This document shows positions 42,410 through 51,623 of a stretch of 64,000 bases of DNA, piece by piece (positions within the stretch are counted from its first letter, which is position 1; the number at the start of each line of letters is the position of its first letter). Below the pieces are notes generated by a model. The model saw only the letters and a program-made list of their open reading frames with translations, had not been told where the DNA came from and made no database searches. Origin of the DNA: Ruminococcus sp. (GTDB lineage: Bacteria; Bacillota_A; Clostridia; Oscillospirales; Ruminococcaceae); the NCBI GenBank assembly GCA_017536105.1, contig JAFXRZ010000006.1:363857-427856 (forward strand), given 5' to 3'. Made by a program: the position numbers and the translations under genes.

Positions 42410-43879
42410 TTACGGATTTTCTTCCTTATACTTCTTGTATTCCTCGTTGAAGGTCTTGAGCTCGGACTCGATGGTACCTCTGTACTGCTCCTTAAGAACT
42501 GCCCATGTGAACTGAGCGCCGTTCTCGTCTTCCTTCATAACGGAAGTGTACATATAGGAGTTTACAGCCTCGAGGGTGTCGTTGTTTGCAGCGTAGTCAT
42601 CGGAGATGACCGTGGAGATTCCGCGGCCCGGATCCATGATCTTGGTATAGGTGTCGTCGTCAAGAAGCTCGTAGCCTACCTTGTACATATCCTCTGTCCA
42701 CTGAGGATTGGTGGTGAAGAACTTCTCCTTGTCGATCTCCTTATACTTTTCGTCGGTGGTAACGGTCTTAGCGCACTCCAGCCATGTCTTGACTGCTACG
42801 TCCTTTTTGGAGCCGTTTACCCACATATAGGTCTCGATGTCGGGGATATAGTAGAGGGTATCGGTGTTGGGGTCCTTAGGCATAGGAACGTTGCCCCACT
42901 CCTCGTCCTCCTTGGGAGTATGAGAATCCATGGAAGCCCAGGGTCCCATAGCGTAGAACAGGATGTTCTCCTTGAAGCAGTCGGAAGCCTGGCCGATCCA
43001 CTGGTTGTAATAGAAGTTGTTCTTCTTTACGTCGTAGAGCAGGTTAGCTGCACGCTCGAGGTCGGCGTCGTCCAGGTTGGAATAATACTCGTCGGTCTCG
43101 GGGTTGCGCATGATTATGGACTTACCGGTGGAGTAGAAGATGAAGGGTGCGAACCAGCCGTTTACGCCGTATCTTACTTCGTCGCCGGTGGCTCCGCTTA
43201 CGAACTCATCCATCATATCGTACCAGGTATCCCATGTCCACTGGCCGTCGAGATAGAGCTCATAGGGATCGTCCAGCTGAGCAGCCTCGATCATAGCCTT
43301 ATCGTAGGTGATAACGGATGTGGTAACGTATCTTACGGGAGCAACATAGTGCTTGCCGTTGATGGTATAGTTCTCTGCTGTTTCCTTAACGTTCTTCCAA
43401 AGGTCGGAATCGAAATCAACGATGGAATCAACAGGCTGGAACATTCCTCTTGTAACGTTGAAGGGGAAGGTCATGTTGGTCTCGAACCAGAAGATATCAG
43501 GGGGATCCTGAGCAAGGATGTAGTTAGCCAGCTTGGTGTAGTTCTCGGTAGACGAGCACTTATCATAGATGATAGAGCCGCCCTTCTTCTGGAAGAGGTC
43601 GAGGTCTGTTCTGGTCTCGGGGTTTGCTCTGGTGGGGTTGATATCAAAATACGAAAGCCATCTGAGCTGTCTTTCGCTCTCGGGGATGTCTTCCATGCTC
43701 TTGATGGTCTCGGTATCTTCAACTTCGACCTGATCCTCGTAATCCTCGGGACGAGCTTCGTTTTCTGCCTGGGTCGTTCCGGTGGTGGCTCCCGAACTGT
43801 CGCTGCTGCCGCAGGCTGCAACGGAGAACGCAGAAACTACCGCAAGAAGAGCCGCGAGTATTCTTTTTGATCTCATCAT
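42410..43879 (-). CDS. Extracellular sugar-binding lipoprotein of an ABC transporter
   Basis: A 489-residue lipoprotein: lipobox VAAC at residues ~20-23, a Ser/Thr linker, then a family-1 extracellular solute-binding fold. Markers include PPDIFWFETNMTFPFNV, APVRYVTTSVITYDKAMIE, WTWDTWYDMMDEF and MGPWASMDSH. It should bind a sugar or oligosaccharide. No permease or ATPase gene lies beside it, so it would have to share a transporter encoded elsewhere. The first of two ATGs (43879) is 6 nt after GGAGG. The promoter is covered by an operator matching the one before the LacI gene just upstream. Confidence 0.9.
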   Translation of the reverse strand: MMRSKRILAALLAVVSAFSVAACGSSDSSGATTGTTQAENEARPEDYEDQVEVEDTETIKSMEDIPESERQLRWLSYFDINPTRANPETRTDLDLFQKKGGSIIYDKCSSTENYTKLANYILAQDPPDIFWFETNMTFPFNVTRGMFQPVDSIVDFDSDLWKNVKETAENYTINGKHYVAPVRYVTTSVITYDKAMIEAAQLDDPYELYLDGQWTWDTWYDMMDEFVSGATGDEVRYGVNGWFAPFIFYSTGKSIIMRNPETDEYYSNLDDADLERAANLLYDVKKNNFYYNQWIGQASDCFKENILFYAMGPWASMDSHTPKEDEEWGNVPMPKDPNTDTLYYIPDIETYMWVNGSKKDVAVKTWLECAKTVTTDEKYKEIDKEKFFTTNPQWTEDMYKVGYELLDDDTYTKIMDPGRGISTVISDDYAANNDTLEAVNSYMYTSVMKEDENGAQFTWAVLKEQYRGTIESELKTFNEEYKKYKEENP

Positions 43880-43954
43880 TACATTCCTCCATTTTAATTA
43901 AATAATGTTTAATCCTACTGCTTAAAATAAACCAATGAAAACTATTTTCGTCTT

Positions 43955-43984
43955 ATTATATCACGTTAATGTAAACGTTGTCAA
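43955..43984 (-). promoter_or_regulatory. Promoter of the solute-binding protein gene
   Basis: On the minus strand TTGACA, 18 bp, then TATAAT. The operator at 43970-43983 overlaps the -35 and the spacer. Confidence 0.85.
43970..43983. promoter_or_regulatory. LacI-type operator O1
   Basis: TGTAAACGTTGTCA, one half perfect for the consensus TGTAAACGTTTACA. It overlaps the promoter -35/spacer, as a repressor site would. Confidence 0.75.
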
Positions 43985-44010
43985 TGAGCATATTTATTTT
44001 GATACTGTTA

Positions 44011-44024
44011 AGTAAACGTTTTCA
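44011..44024. promoter_or_regulatory. LacI-type operator O2
   Basis: AGTAAACGTTTTCA, a match to the same consensus. It lies 41 bp from O1, close to four helical turns, so two dimers could sit on the same face of DNA. Confidence 0.7.
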
Positions 44025-44115
44025 GCAATACGCACAATGCAATAATATTCTTTTTAGCTATTTCAAACAAAACGATATTTACTAAGAAGAAAATGTTAAA
44101 CCGGGCAAAAACAGC

Positions 44116-44138
44116 ACTCTCCTCCTTAAGAAGAGAGT
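44116..44138 (-). terminator. Terminator of the second lacI-type gene
   Basis: On the minus strand ACTCTCT pairs with GGAGAGT (one mismatch near the loop), followed a few bases on by GTTTTTG, 22 bp after the stop at 44161. Confidence 0.6.
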
Positions 44139-44160
44139 ACCGTATTATCAGTTCAGTATT

Positions 44161-45156
44161 TCAATCGCCGGTGGATTCCCTGAGGACGAGCCTGTGGGGG
44201 ACGGTATAGTATTTTGTGTCCTTATTGGAGGCTGTGAAATTCTCGATGAGCTTCTTGACCACCAGCTCCCCCAGTTTAGCGCAGGGCTGCTCCACTGTGG
44301 AGAGAGAGGGTATCATGATATCGCAGAAGGAGATATTATCAAAGCCCATGACGGAGATATCCTTGCCGACTTTGAAGCCCAGCTCCTCTGCCCTGCGGAT
44401 AGCGCACATTGCAAGTGTATCCGAGACTGCACAGACGGCTGTGGGTCTGTTTTCAAGGGACAGGAAACGCTCCATGGCAGCGGCACCGTTCTCGCTGTCG
44501 TAGGTGCTTTTATAGATGTATTCCTCCGGCAGGTCGATGCCTGCTTCGGAAAGGGCTCGCCTGAAGCCGTTCTCCCGTCTTATTGCGGAAAGTGCCGTGG
44601 AATTTGCGCCGATGAAGGCAATCCTACTGTGCCCCTTGTCGATCATGGCCTTTGCGGAATCATAGCCAGCCTGCTCGTCATCAACGGTGACAGTCAGGAC
44701 ATCTGCTCCCGTAACGCCCTCGCAGCAAAGTGCGATGTTATAGTTCGCGGAAAGGCGGTTAAGGGTATCGGCATCGAAGGAAGTGCCGAGGAACACCGCT
44801 CCGTCAACTGTTCTGTTGAAGAGCATACTCAGCTGTCTTGCCTCGTTGTCGGTGGCGGCATTGGTGGAAGCGGAGATTATATCGTAGCCCAGCTTCTGGG
44901 CAAAGGTCTGCATACCGGCGACTATCTTCATATAAAGCGAATGGTCCGAGGTGGGCATGAGCACCAGTATGACATTCGTTTCTCTTTTGCGGAGGTTTCT
45001 TCCGAGGAAGTTCGGCGAATAGCCGAGGCGTTCTATCGTATCGTTCACCAGCTTGGCCGAGGACTCCGAGACATTACTGCTGCCGTTGAGCACACGGGAA
45101 ACAGTTGCAACGGAAACGCCTGCTTCTCTTGCAACATCCTTGATCGTCACGCTCAT
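44161..45156 (-). CDS. LacI-family transcriptional regulator, second copy
   Basis: A 331-residue regulator with the canonical LacI N-terminus VTIKDVAREAGVSVATVSRVLNG and hinge NDTIERLGYSPN. The effector domain shows VILVLMPTSDHS, RIAFIGANSTALSAIRRENGF, AVCAVSDTLAMCAIRRA and DISVMGFDN. The operator set around the gene (45184 upstream, 43970 and 44011 before the solute-binding gene) has the CG-centred dyad expected for LacI/GalR proteins with this recognition helix. Autoregulation and control of the sugar-binding gene are inferred. The ligand is unknown. Confidence 0.94.
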   Translation of the reverse strand: MSVTIKDVAREAGVSVATVSRVLNGSSNVSESSAKLVNDTIERLGYSPNFLGRNLRKRETNVILVLMPTSDHSLYMKIVAGMQTFAQKLGYDIISASTNAATDNEARQLSMLFNRTVDGAVFLGTSFDADTLNRLSANYNIALCCEGVTGADVLTVTVDDEQAGYDSAKAMIDKGHSRIAFIGANSTALSAIRRENGFRRALSEAGIDLPEEYIYKSTYDSENGAAAMERFLSLENRPTAVCAVSDTLAMCAIRRAEELGFKVGKDISVMGFDNISFCDIMIPSLSTVEQPCAKLGELVVKKLIENFTASNKDTKYYTVPHRLVLRESTGD

Positions 45157-45183
45157 CTTATCATCCCTTTCGCAGTTCCAAAA

Positions 45184-45197
45184 TGTATACGTTTACA
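45184..45197. promoter_or_regulatory. LacI-type operator O3 (autoregulatory)
   Basis: TGTATACGTTTACA, a palindrome with one unmatched pair, directly downstream of the -10 of the lacI gene (45197-45202). Confidence 0.78.
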
Positions 45198-45225
45198 TTA
45201 TATCACAAACCCACTCTCCCTCCAA
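45197..45225 (-). promoter_or_regulatory. Promoter of the second lacI-type gene
   Basis: On the minus strand TTGGAG, 17 bp, then TATAAT with an extended TGa. Operator O3 abuts the -10. Confidence 0.65.
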
Positions 45226-45281
45226 TACACATTGCAAACAAAAATTTATCAAGATTTTTGTAGATAATAACAAAAAAACAA

Positions 45282-45310
45282 GCAGGAGCCTGTGGGATCT
45301 CAGCTCCTGC
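45282..45310 (-). terminator. Terminator of the M23 peptidase gene
   Basis: An 8-bp perfect stem GCAGGAGC / GCTCCTGC, followed on the minus strand by TTGTTTTTTTG, just after the stop at 45318. Confidence 0.85.
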
Positions 45311-45317
45311 AAGGTGT

Positions 45318-46022
45318 TCACTTATATCCGAAAGGGTCGATATAGCCTATGGGGTCGATCCACTCGCCAAGGCGTTTGAGCCCGAAGTGGAGATGCGAAG
45401 GCTCAGCCGCTTCTATCTGGGCAGTATCTCCCACCATCCCGATGACCTGTCCCGACTCGACCTGGTCGCCTTCTTCCACAAGCACCGAAGCCCCAAGGTT
45501 GTAATAATGGCCTTCAAGTCCGCTGCCGTGGTCGATAGTCACGCAATAGCCCCAGAGGGCATCCTCCCAGACCTTTGTGACCTCTCCCCGGTTCATGGCT
45601 TTGACGGGTGTTCCCGTATCGGCTTTGAGATCCACGCCGTCGTGGGTCTTCCAGACGTCAAGGGTCTCGCTCTTCACAAGCTCTCCGAAGCTGAAAGGCA
45701 CCAGCACTTCCCCGTTCACGGGCATGACGTTGGGCTGAGTGACAGCGGCAGGCTGCTCGGATCCGCTGCTTGTGATCTCTTCTTCGGAGCTGTCGGCGTC
45801 AAGGGGGACATCCGCCTTGGGCTGGTTGGCAAAAAGCTCGCCGATGCTGACGTCGCTTATCTCTGGTGCGGTGTAGGAAAGGCTGTCGTCGATCCTGCTG
45901 ACTGCACGGTTATAGGCAGCTGCACCGACTCCGCCCACCGCGATGATGCTTGCGGCTGCCGTGATGTAGAGACCTCTGCCGCCCACAAGCTTTTTGATAG
46001 ATGCAAGTTTGGGTGTTTTCAT
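45318..46022 (-). CDS. Membrane-anchored M23 peptidase (SpoIIQ-like)
   Basis: A 234-residue protein: a short basic N-terminus, one transmembrane segment (about residues 19-38), a spacer, then an M23/LytM domain. The zinc motifs are HDGVDLKADTGTPV (first His and Asp), and HLHFGLKR (HxH); GHYYNLGASVLVEEGD lies between. The size and single N-terminal anchor resemble SpoIIQ of the engulfment channel, but vegetative cell-wall endopeptidases look alike. The ATG at 46022 follows GGAGGACAAG; an earlier ATG at 46079 does not have a site. All catalytic ligands are present. Confidence 0.85.
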   Translation of the reverse strand: MKTPKLASIKKLVGGRGLYITAAASIIAVGGVGAAAYNRAVSRIDDSLSYTAPEISDVSIGELFANQPKADVPLDADSSEEEITSSGSEQPAAVTQPNVMPVNGEVLVPFSFGELVKSETLDVWKTHDGVDLKADTGTPVKAMNRGEVTKVWEDALWGYCVTIDHGSGLEGHYYNLGASVLVEEGDQVESGQVIGMVGDTAQIEAAEPSHLHFGLKRLGEWIDPIGYIDPFGYK

Positions 46023-46172
46023 TTTCTTGTCCTCCGTTTTCTGCGCGGCTGGCCGCGTGTTCTTGAACATAGTCTGCACGGAGAACAGAATAATTATACA
46101 TAAAGATACAAAAAAAGAAGGCAGCCTGTTTTATAATCGCAGGTCATGCCTTCATTACAGAGCTTGTGGTTT

Positions 46173-46790
46173 TCATTTCTCCCAGACGACAACGTATTCA
46201 ACATTGTTCTCTTTGATCGTCTGCCTGATCTTTCCGTCCTCATATTTGAAGGTCATAAGATCGGTCTTGAAATGGAAAGCCTTATCGCCGGTGTAGTATT
46301 CAAAGTTCTTTCTCTGGAGCTTGTACTTGTCGTAGGGGACTGAGCGTATCTTATTTTCGTTGGAAACGACAGCTCCTATGGCTTTTGTGGAGTCGAACAT
46401 GGAATAGCTTATCTCGTCGTCGGTGACGGTCAGCTTTGTCGGGCTGCCGAATTTATAATCCTCACCGTCGATGGTGATGGTATCGGCGTGCCATTCGCCT
46501 TTCATGCCGTCGTCGAACTGGGCATATTTTTTGAGATACCAGTCTCTTGCAAACCAGCCGAGCACAGCTAAAACAACAAGAATGACAACGACTATTATGA
46601 TCTTGCCGACAGGAGACGATGATTTTGCAGGCTTTTGGGCAGCAGCCTCAGCCTGATCCGGCTCCTGACCGGGAAGTTCAGCGTTTTGATCAAGGGGCGT
46701 ATCCGGCTGATCGGGTCCGATCTTTGCGCCGCATTTTTCGCAGGTCCCGGAATTATTTCCGAGCTGCCAGCCGCATTTAGGACAATTCAT
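46173..46790 (-). CDS. Zinc-ribbon single-pass membrane protein
   Basis: A 205-residue protein: a zinc ribbon (CPKCG and CEKCG, residues 3-22), a Gln/Glu/Pro linker, one transmembrane segment (about 62-84), then a ~120-residue beta-rich extracytoplasmic domain. The layout parallels the larger protein at 7381. The ATG at 46790 has AAAGGAG; a far upstream ATG at 46943 lies inside the VanZ gene. It overlaps the VanZ stop by 4 bp. Function unknown. Confidence 0.8.
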   Translation of the reverse strand: MNCPKCGWQLGNNSGTCEKCGAKIGPDQPDTPLDQNAELPGQEPDQAEAAAQKPAKSSSPVGKIIIVVVILVVLAVLGWFARDWYLKKYAQFDDGMKGEWHADTITIDGEDYKFGSPTKLTVTDDEISYSMFDSTKAIGAVVSNENKIRSVPYDKYKLQRKNFEYYTGDKAFHFKTDLMTFKYEDGKIRQTIKENNVEYVVVWEK

Positions 46791-47308
46791 GCTGTTGTAC
46801 TCCTTTCGTGAAGCTTCTTCTTTTTGCTTTTCTTTGACTTGCGGATAACGGCTACCGATGCCGCAAGAGAAGAGATAAGGGCTGATATCGTAATGGTCAG
46901 CAGGGCACCGGAGGAATCTATAAGTACATCCGAGAAATAGCATCCTCTGCCGGAAACGTAATACTGGTGGAGCTCGTCGGAGCAGGCGTAGAGCATTGCC
47001 GTGAACTGGGCAAGAGAAAAGCGGTAGAGCATATTCATTGCGAATGAATAGAACTGGAACAGAAATATCCCAAGTATCGCAAACTCAAAGAAATGCGCCG
47101 ATTTGCGGACGACGTTGGTCATTCTGCTGATGACGTCCTGCTGTTCGGCAGGGGGCATGGTCTTATAATCCTCGACTACTATCTCGCTGACCTTTTCGAC
47201 GACCTTGGAGCTTGTCTCCGTTGACTTTGTGCCGTCCTGGGCAGAGAACGCGAATATCACTCCGCACCAGATAAGGGTGAGGATCCCGAATATCAGGACT
47301 CGTTTCAT
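46787..47308 (-). CDS. VanZ-family membrane protein
   Basis: A 173-residue protein with four or five transmembrane segments and VanZ marks: FAFSAQDG after the first helix, VVRKSAHFFEFAILG, and ACSDELHQYYVSGRGCYFSDVLIDSSGAL. VanZ homologues are widespread; one raises teicoplanin resistance, most have no known role. The C-terminus is very basic (KSKKSKKKK). Its ATG overlaps the cca stop by 1 bp and its end overlaps the zinc-ribbon gene by 4 bp, giving a tight cca-vanZ-ribbon operon. Confidence 0.9.
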   Translation of the reverse strand: MKRVLIFGILTLIWCGVIFAFSAQDGTKSTETSSKVVEKVSEIVVEDYKTMPPAEQQDVISRMTNVVRKSAHFFEFAILGIFLFQFYSFAMNMLYRFSLAQFTAMLYACSDELHQYYVSGRGCYFSDVLIDSSGALLTITISALISSLAASVAVIRKSKKSKKKKLHERSTTA

Positions 47309-48633
47309 TATTTCAATCTTTCCTTTGCGTATTCTATAAGGGCCTGCTTGTCGTTTTCCAGCTTGTCGTCTATGACGAGGTCAAGCATCCTCTGGAGGAC
47401 TGCGCCTATCTGCCTGCCGGTATAGCCCACGGAGATCATATCCTTGCCGTCAACTGCCAGGTCGCAGAGCTTGAGGCAGCTGTTCTCGCTGTTCACGGTT
47501 ATGGCAAGCATACCCAGCTGTTCAAGCTGTTCCAGCTTTTCCTCGCGCATATAGTCGCTCTGAGCCATTGTATCTGCCCGGCGGACTTCGAGGTAATCCA
47601 TGAAGAAATCGTAGTCATACTTGGACATGAAGCGCTTGACATTGCGCCTTGAAACCGGTATGCGGTTGTCGTGTTCGAGGACGAGGAACCTTACATATTC
47701 CACCGTGGCGTTATCCGAGCGGAAGCGGTAGAGTATCTCTGTGAGCATCTCGGCGGATTTTATGGGATGACCCTTGAAATGTCCTGCGCCGTTCTCGTCA
47801 AAGCGGGCTGTTGAAGGCTTGCCGATGTCGTGGAAAAGCATTGCGAGCCTGATATGCTCGTCGCTGCGGCTGTTGCTGACGCTGTGGCAGATATGCTCCC
47901 AGACGTCGTAGCAATGGTGGACGCTGTGCTGGTCGAAGCCGAAGCAGGGCTCGATCTCCGGCATTATCGCCGCAAAGACTTCTTTGTAATCGAGGAGAAT
48001 CCTGCCGGCGTTCTTGCCGCAGACTATCTTTTTCAGCTCGCTGAATATCCTCTCTCCCGAGATATACTCAAGGAGGTATTTCTTTTCAAACAGGGCTTTT
48101 GCGGTGTTTTCCTCGATCTCGAAGCCGAGGACGGATGCAAACCGCAGAGCTCTGAGGATACGCAGGGCGTCTTCCTCGAAGCGCTCGGCAGGATCGCCGA
48201 CGCAGCGGATGAGCTTCTTTGCGATGTCCTCCATTCCGCCGTACATATCGGTAATTGTTCCCTTGCTGTCGCAGCAGATAGCGTTCATGGTGAAATCCCG
48301 GCGTGAGATGTCGCCTTTAAGGTCGCGGATGAACTCCACGCTTGTGGGTCTGCGGTGGGAAGCGTACTCGCTTTCGGTGCGGAAGGTGGTTATCTCAAGG
48401 GGATTGCGGTCGATTATCAGCGTGAGAGTACCGTGCTTGATGCCGGTATCTATCATCCGGTAGCCTTCAAAGGCTTTTTTCATCTCTTCGGGCTTTGCGC
48501 TGGTACAGAGATCCCAGTCGTCGGGCTCGCGTCCAAGCAGGCTGTCTCTTACACAGCCGCCGACGCAATAGGCCTCAAATCCGGCATTATTGAGTATATC
48601 TATGGCTTTTGCAGCATATTCAGGTACGATCAT
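47308..48633 (-). CDS. cca: CCA-adding tRNA nucleotidyltransferase
   Basis: A 441-residue class II nucleotidyltransferase. The head has GFEAYCVGGCVRDSLLGREPDDWDL with the metal-binding DxD, then RRDFTMNAI and the EEDALRILRALRF neck motif. An HD domain follows (LAMLFHDIGKP), as in many Firmicute CCA enzymes. It adds or repairs the 3' CCA of tRNA. The ATG at 48633 is favoured by AAGGGGGTGCC at good spacing; a GTG lies one codon upstream. Confidence 0.94.
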   Translation of the reverse strand: MIVPEYAAKAIDILNNAGFEAYCVGGCVRDSLLGREPDDWDLCTSAKPEEMKKAFEGYRMIDTGIKHGTLTLIIDRNPLEITTFRTESEYASHRRPTSVEFIRDLKGDISRRDFTMNAICCDSKGTITDMYGGMEDIAKKLIRCVGDPAERFEEDALRILRALRFASVLGFEIEENTAKALFEKKYLLEYISGERIFSELKKIVCGKNAGRILLDYKEVFAAIMPEIEPCFGFDQHSVHHCYDVWEHICHSVSNSRSDEHIRLAMLFHDIGKPSTARFDENGAGHFKGHPIKSAEMLTEILYRFRSDNATVEYVRFLVLEHDNRIPVSRRNVKRFMSKYDYDFFMDYLEVRRADTMAQSDYMREEKLEQLEQLGMLAITVNSENSCLKLCDLAVDGKDMISVGYTGRQIGAVLQRMLDLVIDDKLENDKQALIEYAKERLK

Positions 48634-48809
48634 CACGGCACCCCCTTGGTTTACAAGTTATATCTTAATACATTATACAATTATTATACACCGTTTGTCA
48701 AGCAGGACACAAAAAGGCACGGCTTCGGGGATTTCGTCCGAAACCGCGCTTTTTCGCATTATTTTGCATTTTCATCTGCTTGTTTACAAAAAATTTGCAC
48801 CTGAGGGGT

Positions 48810-50954
48810 TCAGAAATTTATTTCGATGAGCCTTGCGGTGTTTTCATCGAGGGAAATGTCAAGGATACCGTCCTCGAAGGAGAACTTGTTTTCGGCAAAG
48901 GAGGGGTAGGCTATCCTTGCTTGGGCTTCCCTGCCCTTCAAAAAGCCTACGGGCAGCTTTATTTCGGGGGAAGAGCCTGTTCTGCGCCAAAGGGCGATAA
49001 AGCACCTGTTTTCGCACCTGAGGCCAAGGGATGTCCACTCGTCGGTATAGTGAGAAACGCCTATGGGCCAGAAGGGCACGGAATTTTTTATATCCGCTCT
49101 GATCTTCCGGTAATATGCAAGAGCCTCGCTGACAAGGCTTCGGCGTTGGGGGCCGATAGCTGCAAGGTGTCCGCTCTGGTGCACCCGGAGCATCATGGCA
49201 TTGACCATATTGAACACGGCTTCTTCCCTGTCGCCGGAGGTCATGGGGTAGCTCCAGACCGCTGCCTGCTCGGGAGCAAGGGCAGAGGGCGCATTTGCGG
49301 AGATAGTGCAGTATTTTATGCGGTCGTCCTGGTCGGAGGTGGACTGTATCGAATAGCGGGAAAGCATGGCGTAGTCCATTCTTAAGCCCCCGGAGGAGCA
49401 GTTTTCGATGACGAGCTTGGGATAACGGGCAAAAACGCCGTCGAGCCAGCTGAGATAGGCTCTTTCGTGTCCGAGGAGGCCGTCGCCGAAGCTGTCGGCA
49501 TCTGTTTCCGTGCCGATGCCCGGCTCGATATTGTAATCCATTTTGATATAGCCGATCTTATACTCCCGGACAAGGCGGTCGATGACGCTGTCGGCATAGG
49601 CGCGGACTTCGGGATCTCTAAAGTCGAGCTGATAGCGCGAACGGTCAAAGACACGCTTGCCGTGCCGCATGAAGAACCAGCTGTCGCCGGCTTTAGTTTT
49701 GACTATGGGGCAGTTTATGCCCATGACCTCGATCTCCAGCCACACGCCGGGGATCATGCCCTTTGAGCGGATGTAGTCGGCAACGGGAGCAAGACCATCG
49801 GGGAAACGGCGCTTTGAGACCTGCCATTCGCCCACTTCGTCCCACCAGGCACCGTCGGCATACCAGCCTGCGTCGATGCAGAAATACTCGCAGCCTGTCT
49901 CGGCAGCAGCGTCGATAAGGGGATATTCCTTTTCGGCTGTGGGATCGCCCCAGAGGCAGTTCATATAGTCGTTGAAGATCACCGGCAGGCGTTCGTTATC
50001 GGCGCTGCGGCGGCGGATCATACGGCGGTAGCGAGTGAGCTCTGCCATTGCTGTATCGAAGGCAGGCAGGTTATCCTTAGCCAAAACGCTTCCCACAGCA
50101 CAGGGAACTGTTGTGAAGCTCTCGCCGGGCGAAAGCTGCTTCGTCCAATGGGATTCGATCTCGGTAGGCCCTGAGAGCTGTAGGTAGAGATGTCCCTCCT
50201 GGTCGGAGATCTCCCAATGCCAGGAACCGTTATGCTCGATCTGCCAGAAGAGGGCTGTTCCCGTTTCGGTGTTCTCGAGAAGACCCATGGGGATGTATTC
50301 CTTTGCCGACCAGTTGCCAACGTTATTGACGGCAAAGACCTTTGAGGAATGCTGGAACTCCTTGGGCTGGGTCTGCACAAGGCCAAGCTCCGGCAGGGTG
50401 CTTGCCGTCCAGCAAAGCTCTCTCTGCCAGGAATTGTGGCAAACCCAGACACGGAGCTTTTCGTCCTGGGGGAGTGCTCCCTCTTTCTCGATGCCGTTCA
50501 GGGCAAAGCTCGAAGCGTATTCAAGGGTCTGCTCTGTCTCGCCGAGGTTGGAGACTACAGTCCACGAACGGACTACCGGGATGCCGGTATAGAACTGATA
50601 GTGGGAAATCGTCTCTATGCCCGTAGGCTCGTCGTAGCAGGTCACTTCCAGCTTTCTGCCGATGGTGTTGGCGGTGTCCTTGAAGTCCTTGAACTTCATC
50701 CTGTAGCCCGGGGCTGTGATTATATACTTGTTGCCGTGACGTTCAAGGGGTCTGTCGAGGCCTGAGATGTTGACCTCAACAGGTCGGAAGCTCTGTGTTT
50801 TGTTGAACAGGGCAAAGCCCTTTTCGGAGCAGAAGGGCTCGAGGGTATTTTCGTCGAACTGCAAAGCCGAGAAATGCAGGAGCTTTATCTCGTTGTCGTC
50901 GTTTATCTCGAAGACCAGGTACAGGCCGTTTTCGTATATTTCAATATGTTTCAT
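48810..50954 (-). CDS. Alpha-galactosidase, GH36
   Basis: A 714-residue cytoplasmic enzyme with no signal peptide and the normal GH36 length. An N-terminal beta-supersandwich (to about 330) is followed by the barrel: YFCIDAGWYADGAWWDEVGEW, GVWLEIEVMG, the nucleophile Asp in YIKMDYNIEPG, ENCSSGGLRMD, and the acid/base Asp in STSDQDDRIKY. It releases terminal alpha-galactose from raffinose-type sugars or galactomannan oligomers taken up by the cell. It is the last gene of a tight minus-strand run after coaBC and two small membrane proteins. Confidence 0.94.
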   Translation of the reverse strand: MKHIEIYENGLYLVFEINDDNEIKLLHFSALQFDENTLEPFCSEKGFALFNKTQSFRPVEVNISGLDRPLERHGNKYIITAPGYRMKFKDFKDTANTIGRKLEVTCYDEPTGIETISHYQFYTGIPVVRSWTVVSNLGETEQTLEYASSFALNGIEKEGALPQDEKLRVWVCHNSWQRELCWTASTLPELGLVQTQPKEFQHSSKVFAVNNVGNWSAKEYIPMGLLENTETGTALFWQIEHNGSWHWEISDQEGHLYLQLSGPTEIESHWTKQLSPGESFTTVPCAVGSVLAKDNLPAFDTAMAELTRYRRMIRRRSADNERLPVIFNDYMNCLWGDPTAEKEYPLIDAAAETGCEYFCIDAGWYADGAWWDEVGEWQVSKRRFPDGLAPVADYIRSKGMIPGVWLEIEVMGINCPIVKTKAGDSWFFMRHGKRVFDRSRYQLDFRDPEVRAYADSVIDRLVREYKIGYIKMDYNIEPGIGTETDADSFGDGLLGHERAYLSWLDGVFARYPKLVIENCSSGGLRMDYAMLSRYSIQSTSDQDDRIKYCTISANAPSALAPEQAAVWSYPMTSGDREEAVFNMVNAMMLRVHQSGHLAAIGPQRRSLVSEALAYYRKIRADIKNSVPFWPIGVSHYTDEWTSLGLRCENRCFIALWRRTGSSPEIKLPVGFLKGREAQARIAYPSFAENKFSFEDGILDISLDENTARLIEINF

Positions 50955-50972
50955 AGCTACCTCGCTTTTTTA

Positions 50973-51611
50973 TCAGAACAGTATCGGGATATGGGGCATA
51001 CTGAGCTTTCTTCCGGCGAAGATCGCTCCTGCCATAACGAGCCCCCAGATCACAAGGGCAAGATAGGGGTCGCCTTTTGCAAGGGCTTTTCGGTTGGTGT
51101 AAAAGAAGAGAACGAGCCCAAGTGCCGCAAAGAAGACCACAAGACGGCAGTCATTTGCGGAAAGGCTGAACCAGCTGCCTGCGCTCTGCTTGTAATATAT
51201 CAGCCTGTTGGCGGCTTCGGCAAGGAGGAATGCCGGGACGAAGCAGCGTCCGAGGGCTGAGCGCAGGGGCTCGGCGTGTCTCGACAGGAAGCAGGCAAGG
51301 CAGACCACTCCGCCGAACATAAGAGCCCGGGAGAAGAGATTATTCTTTGTGTAGCCGAAGATGTACTTGCTGTCGATTATGGCTATAAGCATTATGGACG
51401 GTGCTGCGAAGGTGAACAAGGTAGTGACAAAGGCCTGGGTCTTATTCTCGGATATCTCTGCGCCGAAGACATAGGACACAAAGAGCAGCACGCTGAACAC
51501 CGTGTATCTGTTGAACCACGCCGATGAAGCTCTGCCGTAAAGGGCTGTCACAAGACCGCCTATGGCAAGTGCCGACACCAGCATTATTATCATCCTGGAA
51601 TACTGTTTCAT
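50973..51611 (-). CDS. Hypothetical integral membrane protein
   Basis: A 212-residue protein with about six hydrophobic segments spread over its length and a few basic loops (NKTQ, SRHAEPLRSALGR). No family was recognised. A strong GGAGG lies in the 12-bp gap after the 53-residue gene upstream; the GH36 gene starts 18 bp downstream. Confidence 0.7.
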   Translation of the reverse strand: MKQYSRMIIMLVSALAIGGLVTALYGRASSAWFNRYTVFSVLLFVSYVFGAEISENKTQAFVTTLFTFAAPSIMLIAIIDSKYIFGYTKNNLFSRALMFGGVVCLACFLSRHAEPLRSALGRCFVPAFLLAEAANRLIYYKQSAGSWFSLSANDCRLVVFFAALGLVLFFYTNRKALAKGDPYLALVIWGLVMAGAIFAGRKLSMPHIPILF

Positions 51612-51623
51612 ATATCCTCCTTA

